This document shows, piece by piece, positions 35,185 to 44,533 of a stretch of DNA of 64,000 nt; the first letter of the stretch is position 1; each line of letters starts with the position of its first letter. The stretch is from NCBI RefSeq assembly GCF_000934745.1, contig NZ_JYNO01000001.1:1039535-1103534 (forward strand), written 5' to 3'. The DNA is from Desulfonatronum thioautotrophicum. GTDB lineage: Bacteria; Desulfobacterota; Desulfovibrionia; Desulfovibrionales; Desulfonatronaceae. The notes beneath the pieces were generated by a model that saw nothing but the letters and a program-made list of their open reading frames with translations, did no database searches and was not told the origin of the DNA. Made by a program: the position numbers and the translations under genes.

Positions 35185-37098
35185 ATGACCCTGGATCAGT
35201 TGACGATTTCCGGTATTCTTTTGGCCACCATGGCCATGTTCATCTGGGGCAAATGGCGGCATGACATGGTGGCCGCGGGAGCCCTGCTGGCCTGCGTTTT
35301 CACCGGGCTTGTGCCTGGTGCGGAAGCCTTTGCGGGATTCGGGCACCCCGCAGTGATCACCGTGGTCTGTGTTTTGGTTCTCAGCCATGGTCTGGAGGTC
35401 TCGGGAGCCGTGGATCAGTTGGCCCGTCGTGTTCTGCCCGCATCCGCGGGCCCGACCAGGACCATTGCCTCATTGACCGGCCTCGGCGCACTGCTTTCCG
35501 GATTCATGAACAACGTGGGCGCGATGGCCTTGCTGATGCCGGTGGGCTTCAAGGCTTCGGCCAAGCTGGGGATAACTCCGGGCAAGGTTCTGATGCCCCT
35601 GGCTTTTGGGTCGATTCTTGGTGGAACGATTACCTTGATCGGGACCCCGCCGAACCTCATTGTTTCCGGTTTTCGTGCGGAAGCCGGACTGGGCGGGTTC
35701 AACATGTTTGATTTTGCCCCGGTGGGTCTGACGGTGACGGCGGCCGGCCTGGTGTTCATCTCCCTCATTGGCTGGCGGTTGGTTCCGTCCCGGAAACAGT
35801 CGGATGCCGATGATTTTGATACGGCTGTCTATACGACGGAAGTGCGTATTACCGAGGACAGCAAGGCCGCAGGCAAACGTCTGCGGGAGGTGGAGCGGAT
35901 TCTGAATGAGGCCGATGCCCTGATTGTGGGTATGGTGCGTAATGATTTCCGGCTCTCCGCTCCGTATCCCGGGCGATTGCTCCGGGTCGGCGATATTCTG
36001 GTGATTCAGGCGGAACCCAAATCCCTGGGGGCGGCACTTTCCGGACTGGGCTTAAAATTGGAAGAAAACGTTCCTCCGAACGAGAATGACAAGGAGAAGG
36101 AGAACGGAGAAGAAGGGCAGTCCCAGGCGCAAGCCAAGAATGACAACGGCGATGCTCACCCCTCGAGCCATGCCCAAGGCCGTGAGAAAAGCCAAGAGAA
36201 GCAGAAGGAAGAGCAGGCCGAGGAAGAAGGAGCCAAATCTGGTGAGGTCATTGTCCAGGAGATGGTGGCCATGCCCAGTGGGATCATGATCGGTCGTACG
36301 GCCAGGGATCTGGAGTTGCGGACACGTTTCGGCATCAATCTGTTGGCCATCTCGCGAAGAGGCCACCGATCCATCAGGCGGATACGTTCCACGGCGATTC
36401 AGGCTGGAGATGTCTTGCTGATGCAAGGAAATCCGGAGGTTTTGTCCGGCTTCGCTTCGGAATTTGGCTGTGTTCCGCTTGCGGAGCGAAAAATTCGGGT
36501 TCCGAACAAAGGTCAGGCCGTGAAGGCCTCCGCGATCATGATCAGCGCGGTCGGCCTCGCTGCCGCCGGAATAGTACCTGTGGCCGTTGCCTTTGCCACC
36601 GGTGTCCTGGCGATGATGGCCTTGCGGGTGGTTTCCCTCCGCTCGGTCTACCAGTCCGTGGATTGGCCGGTTATCGTACTTTTGGGTGCCATGCTGCCGG
36701 TGGCCGGAGCCATGGCGACTACGGGCGCGGCAGATGTTATTGCGCGATTCCTGCTGGAAACGGTGGCCCAAGGGCATGCCGTTTTGGGTTTGGCCGTGAT
36801 TCTGGTCGCGACCATGCTGATGACCGACTTCATGAACAATGCGGCCACCGCCGCGGTCATGTGCCCCATCGCTTTGAGCAGCGCATCCCAACTGGACGTC
36901 AACCCGGATTCCTTTCTGATGGCCGTGGCCATCGGCGCATCCTGCGCGTTCCTGACTCCTATTGGGCATCAGAACAATACGTTGATTCTTGGCCCGGGTG
37001 GATTTCGATTTGGCGACTACTGGCGAATGGGCTTGCCGACTGACGTGCTGGTGATCGCCGTAACGCTGCCCATGCTGCTTTGGGTCTGGCCCTTGTAG
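35185..37098 (+). CDS. SLC13/DASS-type permease with two TrkA-C domains
   Basis: The 637-residue membrane protein has the two-halved layout of the divalent anion:sodium symporter family. The N-terminal half carries FMNNVGAMALLMPVGFKASAKLG and TLIGTPPNLIVSGF, the C-terminal half TDFMNNAATAAVMCPIALSSA and TPIGHQNNTLILGPGGFRFGDYW. Between them lie two RCK/TrkA-C domains (about residues 208-290 and 355-430). This is the SAC1-like arrangement linked to sulfate or other oxyanion uptake in other organisms. Unusually, residues 293-353 form a very hydrophilic Glu/Lys/Asn/Gln-rich insert between the two TrkA-C domains. The substrate is unknown; sulfate would suit a sulfate reducer. The ribosome site is weak. 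Confidence 0.85.
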   Translation: MTLDQLTISGILLATMAMFIWGKWRHDMVAAGALLACVFTGLVPGAEAFAGFGHPAVITVVCVLVLSHGLEVSGAVDQLARRVLPASAGPTRTIASLTGLGALLSGFMNNVGAMALLMPVGFKASAKLGITPGKVLMPLAFGSILGGTITLIGTPPNLIVSGFRAEAGLGGFNMFDFAPVGLTVTAAGLVFISLIGWRLVPSRKQSDADDFDTAVYTTEVRITEDSKAAGKRLREVERILNEADALIVGMVRNDFRLSAPYPGRLLRVGDILVIQAEPKSLGAALSGLGLKLEENVPPNENDKEKENGEEGQSQAQAKNDNGDAHPSSHAQGREKSQEKQKEEQAEEEGAKSGEVIVQEMVAMPSGIMIGRTARDLELRTRFGINLLAISRRGHRSIRRIRSTAIQAGDVLLMQGNPEVLSGFASEFGCVPLAERKIRVPNKGQAVKASAIMISAVGLAAAGIVPVAVAFATGVLAMMALRVVSLRSVYQSVDWPVIVLLGAMLPVAGAMATTGAADVIARFLLETVAQGHAVLGLAVILVATMLMTDFMNNAATAAVMCPIALSSASQLDVNPDSFLMAVAIGASCAFLTPIGHQNNTLILGPGGFRFGDYWRMGLPTDVLVIAVTLPMLLWVWPL

Positions 37099-37192
37099 CT
37101 CCGCGCGCTGTTTTTTGGGAGTCAGTGGTGGTAATTGAAATCTTTTTTCATGCTTTTGCCATGAATTCTGAAGCTGTCAGGAATGGATGATT

Positions 37193-38167
37193 ATGTCTGC
37201 TTTCCTCAAAAAACATTGGTTTTTCGTTGGGATGGCCGTGGTTTCAGCCCTGGCGTTCGTGGCTCCCGGGTTGGGGATGTTTGCCAAAGAGTACAATATT
37301 CTCAGTTATGCAATCTTCTTGACCTTCCTGATCACTGGGTTGAGCCTGGATACCCGGAGCATCCTGGAGCAGATCAGGAACATCCGGGTGCTCACGGCAT
37401 CCCTTTTGTCGGCACTGGTGCTGATCCCGATTTTGACCGCACTGTTGGCAACCCTGTTTTTTGGAAACAATGTCGACTTCATTGTTGGTTCGATCATTAT
37501 TGCCGTTGCTCCGGTGACCGTCGCTTCGGGCACGGTGATGACGGCCATGGCCTTGGGGAACGTCCCCTTGAGCCTGTTTATTTGCGTGCTGTGTAATTTT
37601 TTCTCTTTGCTGACCATTCCACTGATGCTGAATGGGATTCTCGGCGTCATGGGCGACATGCTGCACCTGGAGGAGGCCGTCTCCTTGCCTGTGGGCAATA
37701 TTTTGCTCACATTGAGCAGCATCGTTCTCTTGCCGACCATACTGGGGCAGATAGGCCGACCATGGCTCAAGGAGCGCATTGTACCCTACAAAAAAGCGTT
37801 TTCCATTTTTTCCCAGTCCGTTGTCCTATTGATCATTTTTAATGCCGTATCCAGCTCCGTGGGCGTGGTCGGTACGGTGGGCTTGGGCTTTATCGGGTTG
37901 TTCGGATTCATGATTCTGCTGCATTCTTTGATCCTGATCCTGAACTTCGCCATCTCCAAGGGCATTCGGTTGGACATGCCCTCCACAGCGGCTTTCACCA
38001 TCCATACTTCCCAGAAAACCCTGACCATCTCCTATCTGGTCTGGGCCGGTTTCTTTTCAAGTTCGTTTCCCCTGGCCATGGTTCCGGGAATTGCCTACCA
38101 CGTGGTCCAGATGGTCATGGACGTCTTTGTGGCGGATTGGTTCCGGAAACGGGCTAAACGTCAGTAA
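37193..38167 (+). CDS. Bile acid:sodium symporter (BASS)-family transporter
   Basis: The 324-residue protein is made of about nine or ten hydrophobic helices and fits the BASS/SBF-like family. It has the opening FLKKHWFFVGMAVVSALAFVAPGLG, LTFLITGLSLDTRSILEQI, and IAVAPVTVASGTVMTAMALGN in the crossover region. Bacterial members move bile acids, pantoate or other organic acids with sodium; the substrate here is unknown. The ATG at 37193 is chosen for AGGAA 9 bases upstream; ATG codons at 37183 and 37187 have no usable spacing. Confidence 0.82.
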   Translation: MSAFLKKHWFFVGMAVVSALAFVAPGLGMFAKEYNILSYAIFLTFLITGLSLDTRSILEQIRNIRVLTASLLSALVLIPILTALLATLFFGNNVDFIVGSIIIAVAPVTVASGTVMTAMALGNVPLSLFICVLCNFFSLLTIPLMLNGILGVMGDMLHLEEAVSLPVGNILLTLSSIVLLPTILGQIGRPWLKERIVPYKKAFSIFSQSVVLLIIFNAVSSSVGVVGTVGLGFIGLFGFMILLHSLILILNFAISKGIRLDMPSTAAFTIHTSQKTLTISYLVWAGFFSSSFPLAMVPGIAYHVVQMVMDVFVADWFRKRAKRQ

Positions 38168-38376
38168 ACGCTGCCACTGGAATTGTCGCCCTGGGATGGT
38201 GCAGTGTGGGCTACATCATTTCCAGGCGGGACCATGGCCGCTTGTCTCTTTGTTGGAAGCCGAATACGATTCCCGAACACAACATGCAGCGCCGTATTCA
38301 GAGTTTTTGGGAGACGCCGTACGCTTTGTGTTGTGGATCACGGGTGGTTGACCGGATTTTTCAGGATTTTTTTTGC

Positions 38377-40899
38377 ATGTTTATCAAGACCCCAGACTCT
38401 CCTGCTTCACAAATGCGCCTTGAGCGTCAGGATTTGATCATCCTGGAATCCGAACTGCGCCAGGCCATGGCCTGTTTTCTCAGCTTTTCTTCCTATGGGC
38501 TGTATTTTCCGTCCCACCCACCCCAGGACATGCTGGTCAGTGACGGCGCCGGACAACGCATTGTTCCCGTTTTCCATGCCAAGGAGAAGAAAGCCCTGCT
38601 TCCCCTGCATCGCCATGGAGAGTTGCTGGGCATTTTCGTCGCCCGCAACGTATCTGGAAAAGTTACCAAAAATACGTTGCATCTCTGGTCGTGCTTGTGT
38701 GACCAGATCATGGACAACCTGCTTTTGCACAAAAAAACTCAGGTTGATCCGTTGACGGGTCTGGCCAATGCGGCCTGTTTGGAGGAAAACTTGGCCCGTG
38801 AAATCCGTCTGGTGCATCGTGGTCTGTGGCCGGATACCCCGGCCTGTCTGGAAGAGGGGGTGTCCGAATACAGTGCCAGTGTGGGCTTGATCTTTCTGGA
38901 TGTGGATGGTTTTTCCAGAATTAATGAGCGCTGGGGATATCGTTTTGGCGACCACGTTCTGCAGCAATTGGGGAGGATGGTTGCACGTACGGCCCCGGAA
39001 CAGGCCATTTGCGCACGGCTGCGGGAAGATACCCTGGCAATCAGTTTTTCCGGGGCGACAGCTGCAAAATGCCATCAGTTGGCGAAGACCTTTGCCCACG
39101 AGGCCGCGGCAGTGTACTGCGAAAATGCCATCAACGGAGAACGGCTCCAGCTGTCCGTCAGCCAGGGGTACGTCACCTATCCCCAAGACTTTCACGGACG
39201 GCAGTTGCGAAGGTCGGTGCGGGAACAGACCGGGGTGATGTTGGAAAAGGCTCGCCGCGCTCTCCGCGATGCCCAGGAGCAAGGTCCGGGGGGGATTCAG
39301 GGGTTTTCGGGTATTCTCCGGGAAAGTGGGATGATTCTGGACGTGCTCCCCATGAACCGGATCCTGGTGAGTCTCGGTCGTTCCGTGGATGCCCGTGAGG
39401 GACAACGTTTTTTGGTTTGGGCCGCTCAGAGTGCCTTGCCCGGTGGAGAGCCGGACGACATGGAGGTGACTGGAGAGCACGGGCCGGAGGAGAGGATCTG
39501 CAAAGCCGAGATCCAACTGGTTGACGTGCTCGGCGAAACCTCCGTGGCCGAGGTTGTGCTGCAGCATGACCCTGGATGTGCGCTAATGCCCCAAGACCAG
39601 TTGACTATTCTTGCCCCTGGGGTTCGCCAGGACGTTCCAGGCCGAAGCAGCGGGGCGGAGCCTGGTCCTGCGGGAAGGAGCGCCTCGGGATTGGCGCAGG
39701 TTCCAAACATTGGGGAAGACGAACACCGATCAGCGCTTGAAAGCCAAACCCAGGCTCTGTTGCAAGTCAGCGATTTTTCAAGATACTGGACGTTCTTTCG
39801 CCAGTTGCATTCCCGTTTTGCCGTCATGCTTATCTATCTGGAAACCAATTCCATTGCCTCGGGGCGACTAAACCACGACGATGTGGAGCATATGGTGCGG
39901 AAACTGGGCGAACTGGCGGCCCAGGGATTGGGGCCGGATGCGGTTCTCGGACGGTTCAGCTTTAGCACGATGGCCTGCCTGATTCCGGATCTAGGTACCG
40001 AGGAATTGGAGACCGCGGCACGAAACCTGGTTCGGATTGCCGGCGAAAGTCTGCGCTGTGCGGTCTCTATCGGCCTGGCCGAGTATCCCTACCTGCATTT
40101 CAGCAAGGCAGATGTTTTGGATAACTGCCGCAAGGCCCTGGAGCATGCGCTGATGCTGCCCGCGCCTACCGCGGTGGCCTTTTGCTCCACCTCCCTGACG
40201 GTCAGCGCGGACCGGGCCTTTTCCAGCGGGGACATCTACTCCGCCGTGGAGGAGTACAAAGTGGCTCTGCTGGCGGACGAAACCAACCTCCTGGCCAGAA
40301 ATTCCCTGGGCGTGTGCTATGCCCGGCTGGCGAAATATGGCGACGCCCTGGCCCAGTTCTCGGAAGTCCTCCGTCGGGACTCTGGTGACATCATGGCCAC
40401 CTACAATCAGGGCCATACATTGCTGAAACAGGGGGAGGGGGATCTTGCCCGCCAAGCCTTTGAACGTTGTCTGGAACTGGATACTCAGCATGTCTTCAGC
40501 TTGATCCGCCTGGGGCAGTTGGCCGAGCAGCGCAATGATCTGGCCATTGCCAGGGATCGCTACCATCGAGCCCTCTTGGTTCCCGGGGGGGAAGGCGTCA
40601 CGCATCGGCATCTGGCCCGACTGGAAATGGCAGAAGGCAATCTGGAGCAGGCCCGGGAACATCTTCACCAAGCCTTGGTGCATAACCCCAAGGATGCTTT
40701 GGCCATGCATCTGCTGGCCTCGATGTATCTCGAGCACGGCGATGATCCGGAAATCGCGGAAACCTTGGCCAGACAGAGCGTGGCCCTCCGCCCGGAAGTG
40801 GATGCGTACTGGAACGTGTTGGCCAGGATTCTGGAACGTCAGGGCAAAACCGAGGAAGCCGCACAGGCCAGGGAGCAGGGTGATTCGCCGGCATGTTGA
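38377..40899 (+). CDS. Degenerate GGDEF / TPR protein
   Basis: The protein has about 840 residues from the ATG at 38377; open frame continues upstream to 38206 without coding character. An N-terminal sensor-like region (about 1-115) precedes a GGDEF-like domain. That domain keeps DPLTGLANAACLEENL and GLIFLDVDGFSRINERWGYRFGDHVL, but the active-site loop reads RLREDTLAISF instead of RYGGDEF, so cyclase activity is not expected. A middle region (about 330-600) includes a second weak GGDEF-like segment (FSFSTMACLIPDLG, CAVSIGLAEYPYLHFSKAD). The C-terminal 220 residues are at least six TPR repeats. A regulatory or scaffold role in cyclic di-GMP signalling is inferred. Confidence 0.75.
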   Translation: MFIKTPDSPASQMRLERQDLIILESELRQAMACFLSFSSYGLYFPSHPPQDMLVSDGAGQRIVPVFHAKEKKALLPLHRHGELLGIFVARNVSGKVTKNTLHLWSCLCDQIMDNLLLHKKTQVDPLTGLANAACLEENLAREIRLVHRGLWPDTPACLEEGVSEYSASVGLIFLDVDGFSRINERWGYRFGDHVLQQLGRMVARTAPEQAICARLREDTLAISFSGATAAKCHQLAKTFAHEAAAVYCENAINGERLQLSVSQGYVTYPQDFHGRQLRRSVREQTGVMLEKARRALRDAQEQGPGGIQGFSGILRESGMILDVLPMNRILVSLGRSVDAREGQRFLVWAAQSALPGGEPDDMEVTGEHGPEERICKAEIQLVDVLGETSVAEVVLQHDPGCALMPQDQLTILAPGVRQDVPGRSSGAEPGPAGRSASGLAQVPNIGEDEHRSALESQTQALLQVSDFSRYWTFFRQLHSRFAVMLIYLETNSIASGRLNHDDVEHMVRKLGELAAQGLGPDAVLGRFSFSTMACLIPDLGTEELETAARNLVRIAGESLRCAVSIGLAEYPYLHFSKADVLDNCRKALEHALMLPAPTAVAFCSTSLTVSADRAFSSGDIYSAVEEYKVALLADETNLLARNSLGVCYARLAKYGDALAQFSEVLRRDSGDIMATYNQGHTLLKQGEGDLARQAFERCLELDTQHVFSLIRLGQLAEQRNDLAIARDRYHRALLVPGGEGVTHRHLARLEMAEGNLEQAREHLHQALVHNPKDALAMHLLASMYLEHGDDPEIAETLARQSVALRPEVDAYWNVLARILERQGKTEEAAQAREQGDSPAC

Positions 40900-41019
40900 C
40901 GCCATGGCATTGCAGGCATTGACACGAGTCGTTCACTCCAAGTTGAGGGGCTGGCGATTTGTGCGGAGGATTGCCGAAGGTCCAGCTTTGCGCTGATACG
41001 GCTTTGGTGCGGCAAGGAT

Positions 41020-42423
41020 TCAGGGGTGGAGCACGCTGGCCAGAACCTGAGCCGCCAGAGCATGTTCGGCATCGGAAAGGGTTCGTGGATCGAGACAGAA
41101 CGCGTCGTGTTCGATGCGACCGACCAGCGGCGGGTCGACATCCAAAAGACGATCGCGGACCGTCTCGACGCCAAGCGCATGGACGATTGGGTGGATTCCG
41201 ACCAGCGTCGTCGGCAGATCCTGCTCCGGATACGCGCCGCCACCCACGCGGGAAGATCCTGGCAGCAAAACAACTTTGGCGGATTGACCCAGAGTGCGGC
41301 GAAGAGAACGGGCCAATTTGTTCGCCCGACGGCGCAGTTCGTCCGGTGTGGCCGTAATCATCCGCAACGTTGGGATTTCCCGGCGGGCAAGTTCCGGGTC
41401 AAGATAAAGACGCAAGGTGGCCTCCAAGGCGGCCAGAGTCATTTTGTCAATGCGCAGCGCTCGGTTCATGGGGTTCTTCTTGATCGGCTCGATGTAGGCC
41501 CTGCGGCCGACGATGATCCCAGCCTGTGGTCCACCGAGAACCTTGTCTCCACTGAAAGTGACCACTGCCGCACCGGCCGCGACGGCCTCCTGAACAGTAG
41601 GCTCGTGTCCCAGGCCATAGGGTGTGAAGTCGAAGAAATTGCCGCTGCCCAGATCATCCAAAACGGGCAGGCCGTGCTGGTCGCCCAATGCGACCATCTC
41701 CCGCAGACTGACTTCCTTGTGAAAGCCGATGATCCGGTAGTTTGAGGCATGCACTTTCAGCAACGCCGCGGTTTCCGGAGTAATCGCCCGCTCGTAGTCA
41801 TGAAGGTGGGTGCGGTTGGTGGCCCCCACTTCCCGCAGTACGGCCCCGCTCCTGGCCATCACGTCCGGGATGCGAAACGATCCGCCGATTTCCACCAGCT
41901 GTCCCCGCGAAACCACCACCTCCCGGCCTTTTGCCAGAGTGTCCAGCATCAGCAGCACTGCCGCGGCGTTGTTGTTCACCACCAGCCCGGCTTCGGCCCC
42001 GGTCAGCCGGCAGAGCAGCTCCTCCACATGGGTGTATCGGCTGCCGCGTTGTCCTGTATCCAGGGAGAATTCCAAATTGGAGTAATGGGCGCAAGCTTCG
42101 GTCACGGCCTGAACGGCCTGGCGGGCCAGCAGCGAGCGCCCCAGGTTGGTGTGCACCACGACGCCCGTGGCGTTGATCACCCGTCGGAAATGCGGCCTGG
42201 ACGTCCGATCCAGAAAAGCGTGCAGCGGTCCCTCCAAGGCTGGCCAGCGCAGTTCTTCGGAGGCGGTCAGTTTGCCGCTACGAATATCCGCTCGCAATTG
42301 GCCCAGGTGCACATTGACGAGATCCTTGAGCAGAGGGCGCGGCAGGTGCGCATGACGACCGGATTCCGAGATCCGTTGCAGAATCAGGTCCACGGAGGGC
42401 AGCAGACGGTAGAGTTCAGACAT
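41020..42423 (-). CDS. selA: L-seryl-tRNA(Sec) selenium transferase SelA
   Basis: The 467-residue PLP enzyme converts seryl-tRNA(Sec) to selenocysteinyl-tRNA(Sec) with selenophosphate. Clear motifs are RRVINATGVVVHTNLGRSLL, NNNAAAVLLML, RGQLVEIGGSFRIPDVM, and the PLP lysine in TFSGDKVLGGPQAGIIVGR. It shows that the organism inserts selenocysteine. No selB, selD or tRNA-Sec gene was found in the window. GGAG precedes the ATG. It is the last gene of a unit with the metallo-hydrolase and folC, 39 bases after folC. Confidence 0.97.
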   Translation of the reverse strand: MSELYRLLPSVDLILQRISESGRHAHLPRPLLKDLVNVHLGQLRADIRSGKLTASEELRWPALEGPLHAFLDRTSRPHFRRVINATGVVVHTNLGRSLLARQAVQAVTEACAHYSNLEFSLDTGQRGSRYTHVEELLCRLTGAEAGLVVNNNAAAVLLMLDTLAKGREVVVSRGQLVEIGGSFRIPDVMARSGAVLREVGATNRTHLHDYERAITPETAALLKVHASNYRIIGFHKEVSLREMVALGDQHGLPVLDDLGSGNFFDFTPYGLGHEPTVQEAVAAGAAVVTFSGDKVLGGPQAGIIVGRRAYIEPIKKNPMNRALRIDKMTLAALEATLRLYLDPELARREIPTLRMITATPDELRRRANKLARSLRRTLGQSAKVVLLPGSSRVGGGAYPEQDLPTTLVGIHPIVHALGVETVRDRLLDVDPPLVGRIEHDAFCLDPRTLSDAEHALAAQVLASVLHP

Positions 42424-42462
42424 AACAGCTCCAGTACAGAGGAAAAATGCACGGTGTTGCGT

Positions 42463-43770
42463 TCAAGCGTCCAGCCATTCCGGCTGAAGAGCATATATTT
42501 CCGCCAGCAGGTAGAGTGAGCCGCAAATCAGAACAGGACCGTCAGTTAACGCGGCGACGGATGCCGCACGGGCCAGGGCCGTTGCCGGGTCGGAAGTAGC
42601 CTGAGCTTGCGGGCCAAGAGCCTGGACGACCTCGTGGGCCGGGCGACATCGGTGGTGCGTGGGCAGTTCAGGAACAAAGATCGGCCCGGATGTCAATTGC
42701 CGGACAAGGGGGGCCATGTGGTCGAGGTTTTTGTCCTGCATGCAGGTGAAGATCACTGTCCGAGGGCAAACAGCCAGGTTGTCCAAGGCAATTTTTAGTG
42801 CTTCCAGCGCTGAGGGATTATGGGCACCGTCCAGAATGAACTCCCGGGCATTCCCTATGGCCTTCTCATGAGAGTTTTCTGGAGAATCCTCCGGGCAGGA
42901 TACCGGTGTTGCGGGGATGCGTTGCAGTCGGCCCGGCCAGGCCTTGGAGCTCAGGGCCAAGGCGCAGGCATCCGGTCGCACGGGCCAACCCTGACGTTGG
43001 GCCAGGGCCGCCCATCCCGCCAGGGCCAGGCGGGCGTTGTCGCGCTGATGCGGACCTGGCAGCGCGGGTGCACCAGCGGCTTTCCAGTCCACTTCAGGGA
43101 TATCGTCGGACGTGTGCACCGCGACTGCCTTACCCTCTGCTTCCTGGGCCAACAGGTCGCGGACAGTGGCGGTCTGGGGGCCGGAAATGGCCAGGGTTCC
43201 GGATTTGATGGCCCCGGCCTTGTCCTGGACGATGTTTTCCAAGCCAGGGCCGATGATCCGTTCGTGGTCCAGGCCAATGGGTGTGATCAGCAGCAGATCC
43301 GGGTGCCACGTGGAGGTGGCGTCGTTACGCCCACCCAGCCCGGCTTCAAGGACGATCAGATCGACATGTTCGGCGCTGAAACCGACCATGGCGATCAAGG
43401 TGATAGTTTCAAAATAAGTCAGCCCAAGATCCGCGCATGCCGCCTGAGCGGTATTGGCCCAGCCCAGGATAGTTTCTTCCGAGGCTATTTTGCCGTTGAT
43501 CCGGATGCGTTCTCTGAGGGTCAAAAAGTGGGGTGATGTGAACAATCCCGTGGAAAAGCCGTGTTCGAGGGCAATTTGGGCCAAATAATAGGCGGTGGAG
43601 CCTTTGCCGTTGGTCCCGACCACCTGGGCCAGACATGCCGGCATCCCGGCCAGGTTCAGCCGGTCCGCTGCCTCACGCATCCGGCCAAGACCCAAGTGCA
43701 TGTGGAACATGCCCAAGGCATCCATATGGCCTTGAAACTCGGCGAAGTCAGAAAATGATGTCTTCGCCAT
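42463..43770 (-). CDS. folC: Folylpolyglutamate / dihydrofolate synthase FolC
   Basis: The 435-residue ligase adds glutamate to dihydropteroate or folates using ATP. The P-loop is VVGTNGKGSTAYYL, followed by SPHFLTLRERIRING, the conserved EAGLGGRNDATS, and the C-terminal DGAHNPSALEAL and TCMQDKNLDHM. The ATG at 43770 lies inside the end of the upstream metallo-hydrolase gene (23-base overlap), so translation is probably coupled. A start 10 codons earlier is possible. Confidence 0.95.
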   Translation of the reverse strand: MAKTSFSDFAEFQGHMDALGMFHMHLGLGRMREAADRLNLAGMPACLAQVVGTNGKGSTAYYLAQIALEHGFSTGLFTSPHFLTLRERIRINGKIASEETILGWANTAQAACADLGLTYFETITLIAMVGFSAEHVDLIVLEAGLGGRNDATSTWHPDLLLITPIGLDHERIIGPGLENIVQDKAGAIKSGTLAISGPQTATVRDLLAQEAEGKAVAVHTSDDIPEVDWKAAGAPALPGPHQRDNARLALAGWAALAQRQGWPVRPDACALALSSKAWPGRLQRIPATPVSCPEDSPENSHEKAIGNAREFILDGAHNPSALEALKIALDNLAVCPRTVIFTCMQDKNLDHMAPLVRQLTSGPIFVPELPTHHRCRPAHEVVQALGPQAQATSDPATALARAASVAALTDGPVLICGSLYLLAEIYALQPEWLDA

Positions 43771-44533
43771 CACGCAACAGGTGAAACATATAGCCATCAA
43801 GGGCCTGATGCAGTTGCTCCTGGATCTCGGTGGAGAAGGTGGACTTCATGTGCGAGATGTAGATTTTGGGCCGGGCGTGCAATTTGTCCAACTCGGCACG
43901 CAGTAGTTTCGGGGTGAGGTGCTTGGAAAGCAGGGCGAGTTCCTCCATGGCGTTGGGAAACGAGGCTTCGATGATCAGGTTTTCCAAGTCAAAGGGCAGC
44001 GAATTCAGGAAGGTCCACCAGGGATCGGTGGGCCCGGTATCTCCGGTGAAGGCGAAATGGCCACCAGAGGCCGGATCCAGAAGCAGATAGCCGGAGGCGG
44101 CAGTGGCATGGTTGACCGGTATGGTGACCACCCGCAACCCGGCCATGTCCACCCAGACGCCGGGATCCATCGGCGCATACGCCAGGACCGGGTTGGAGAA
44201 GGTCGGCAGAACCGTGAAGTCCGGCCAGATCGTGTCGTTGAGCAGATGGGTGCGGATGCTTTCCAGCACCGGGGCCAAGCCGCGGACACGCACTGCGCCG
44301 TGCTCGTTGCGGGTTACCAACTCGATCAGATTGTCTGCCAGGAAGAGAATATCCTTGATGTGATCCAGGTGGGCGTGGGTGATCAGGATCTCCTGGATTT
44401 CGGCCTGACTGGCCAACGGCATGGAAGAAGTCACGGAACCGGCGTCCAGCAGGATGGTTTTGTTTATCAGAAAAGAGGTCAGGTTGTAGCCGGGCAAGTC
44501 CGAGCCCGAACAACCGAGAACATGCAGGTGCAT
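43748..44533 (-). CDS. Metallo-beta-lactamase-fold hydrolase, class II cyclic-nucleotide phosphodiesterase-like
   Basis: The 261-residue protein starts MHLHVLGCSGSDLPGYNLTSFLI and carries the zinc-binding motif ITHAHLDHIKDILFLADNL. VTIPVNHATAASGYLL, FTGDTGPTD and KIYISHMKS follow at the places of the later metal ligands. The order and length fit the class II cAMP phosphodiesterase branch of the fold more than the RNase Z or glyoxalase branches; the true substrate is unknown. GGAG lies 8 to 9 bases before the ATG at 44533. It is the first gene of the operon with folC and selA. Confidence 0.8.
   Translation of the reverse strand: MHLHVLGCSGSDLPGYNLTSFLINKTILLDAGSVTSSMPLASQAEIQEILITHAHLDHIKDILFLADNLIELVTRNEHGAVRVRGLAPVLESIRTHLLNDTIWPDFTVLPTFSNPVLAYAPMDPGVWVDMAGLRVVTIPVNHATAASGYLLLDPASGGHFAFTGDTGPTDPWWTFLNSLPFDLENLIIEASFPNAMEELALLSKHLTPKLLRAELDKLHARPKIYISHMKSTFSTEIQEQLHQALDGYMFHLLRDGEDIIF

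Noticed and set aside
40900..41019. tRNA-Sec or another RNA gene beside selA
   Set aside because: No cloverleaf or UCA anticodon arm could be formed; no tRNA-Sec was seen elsewhere in the window.
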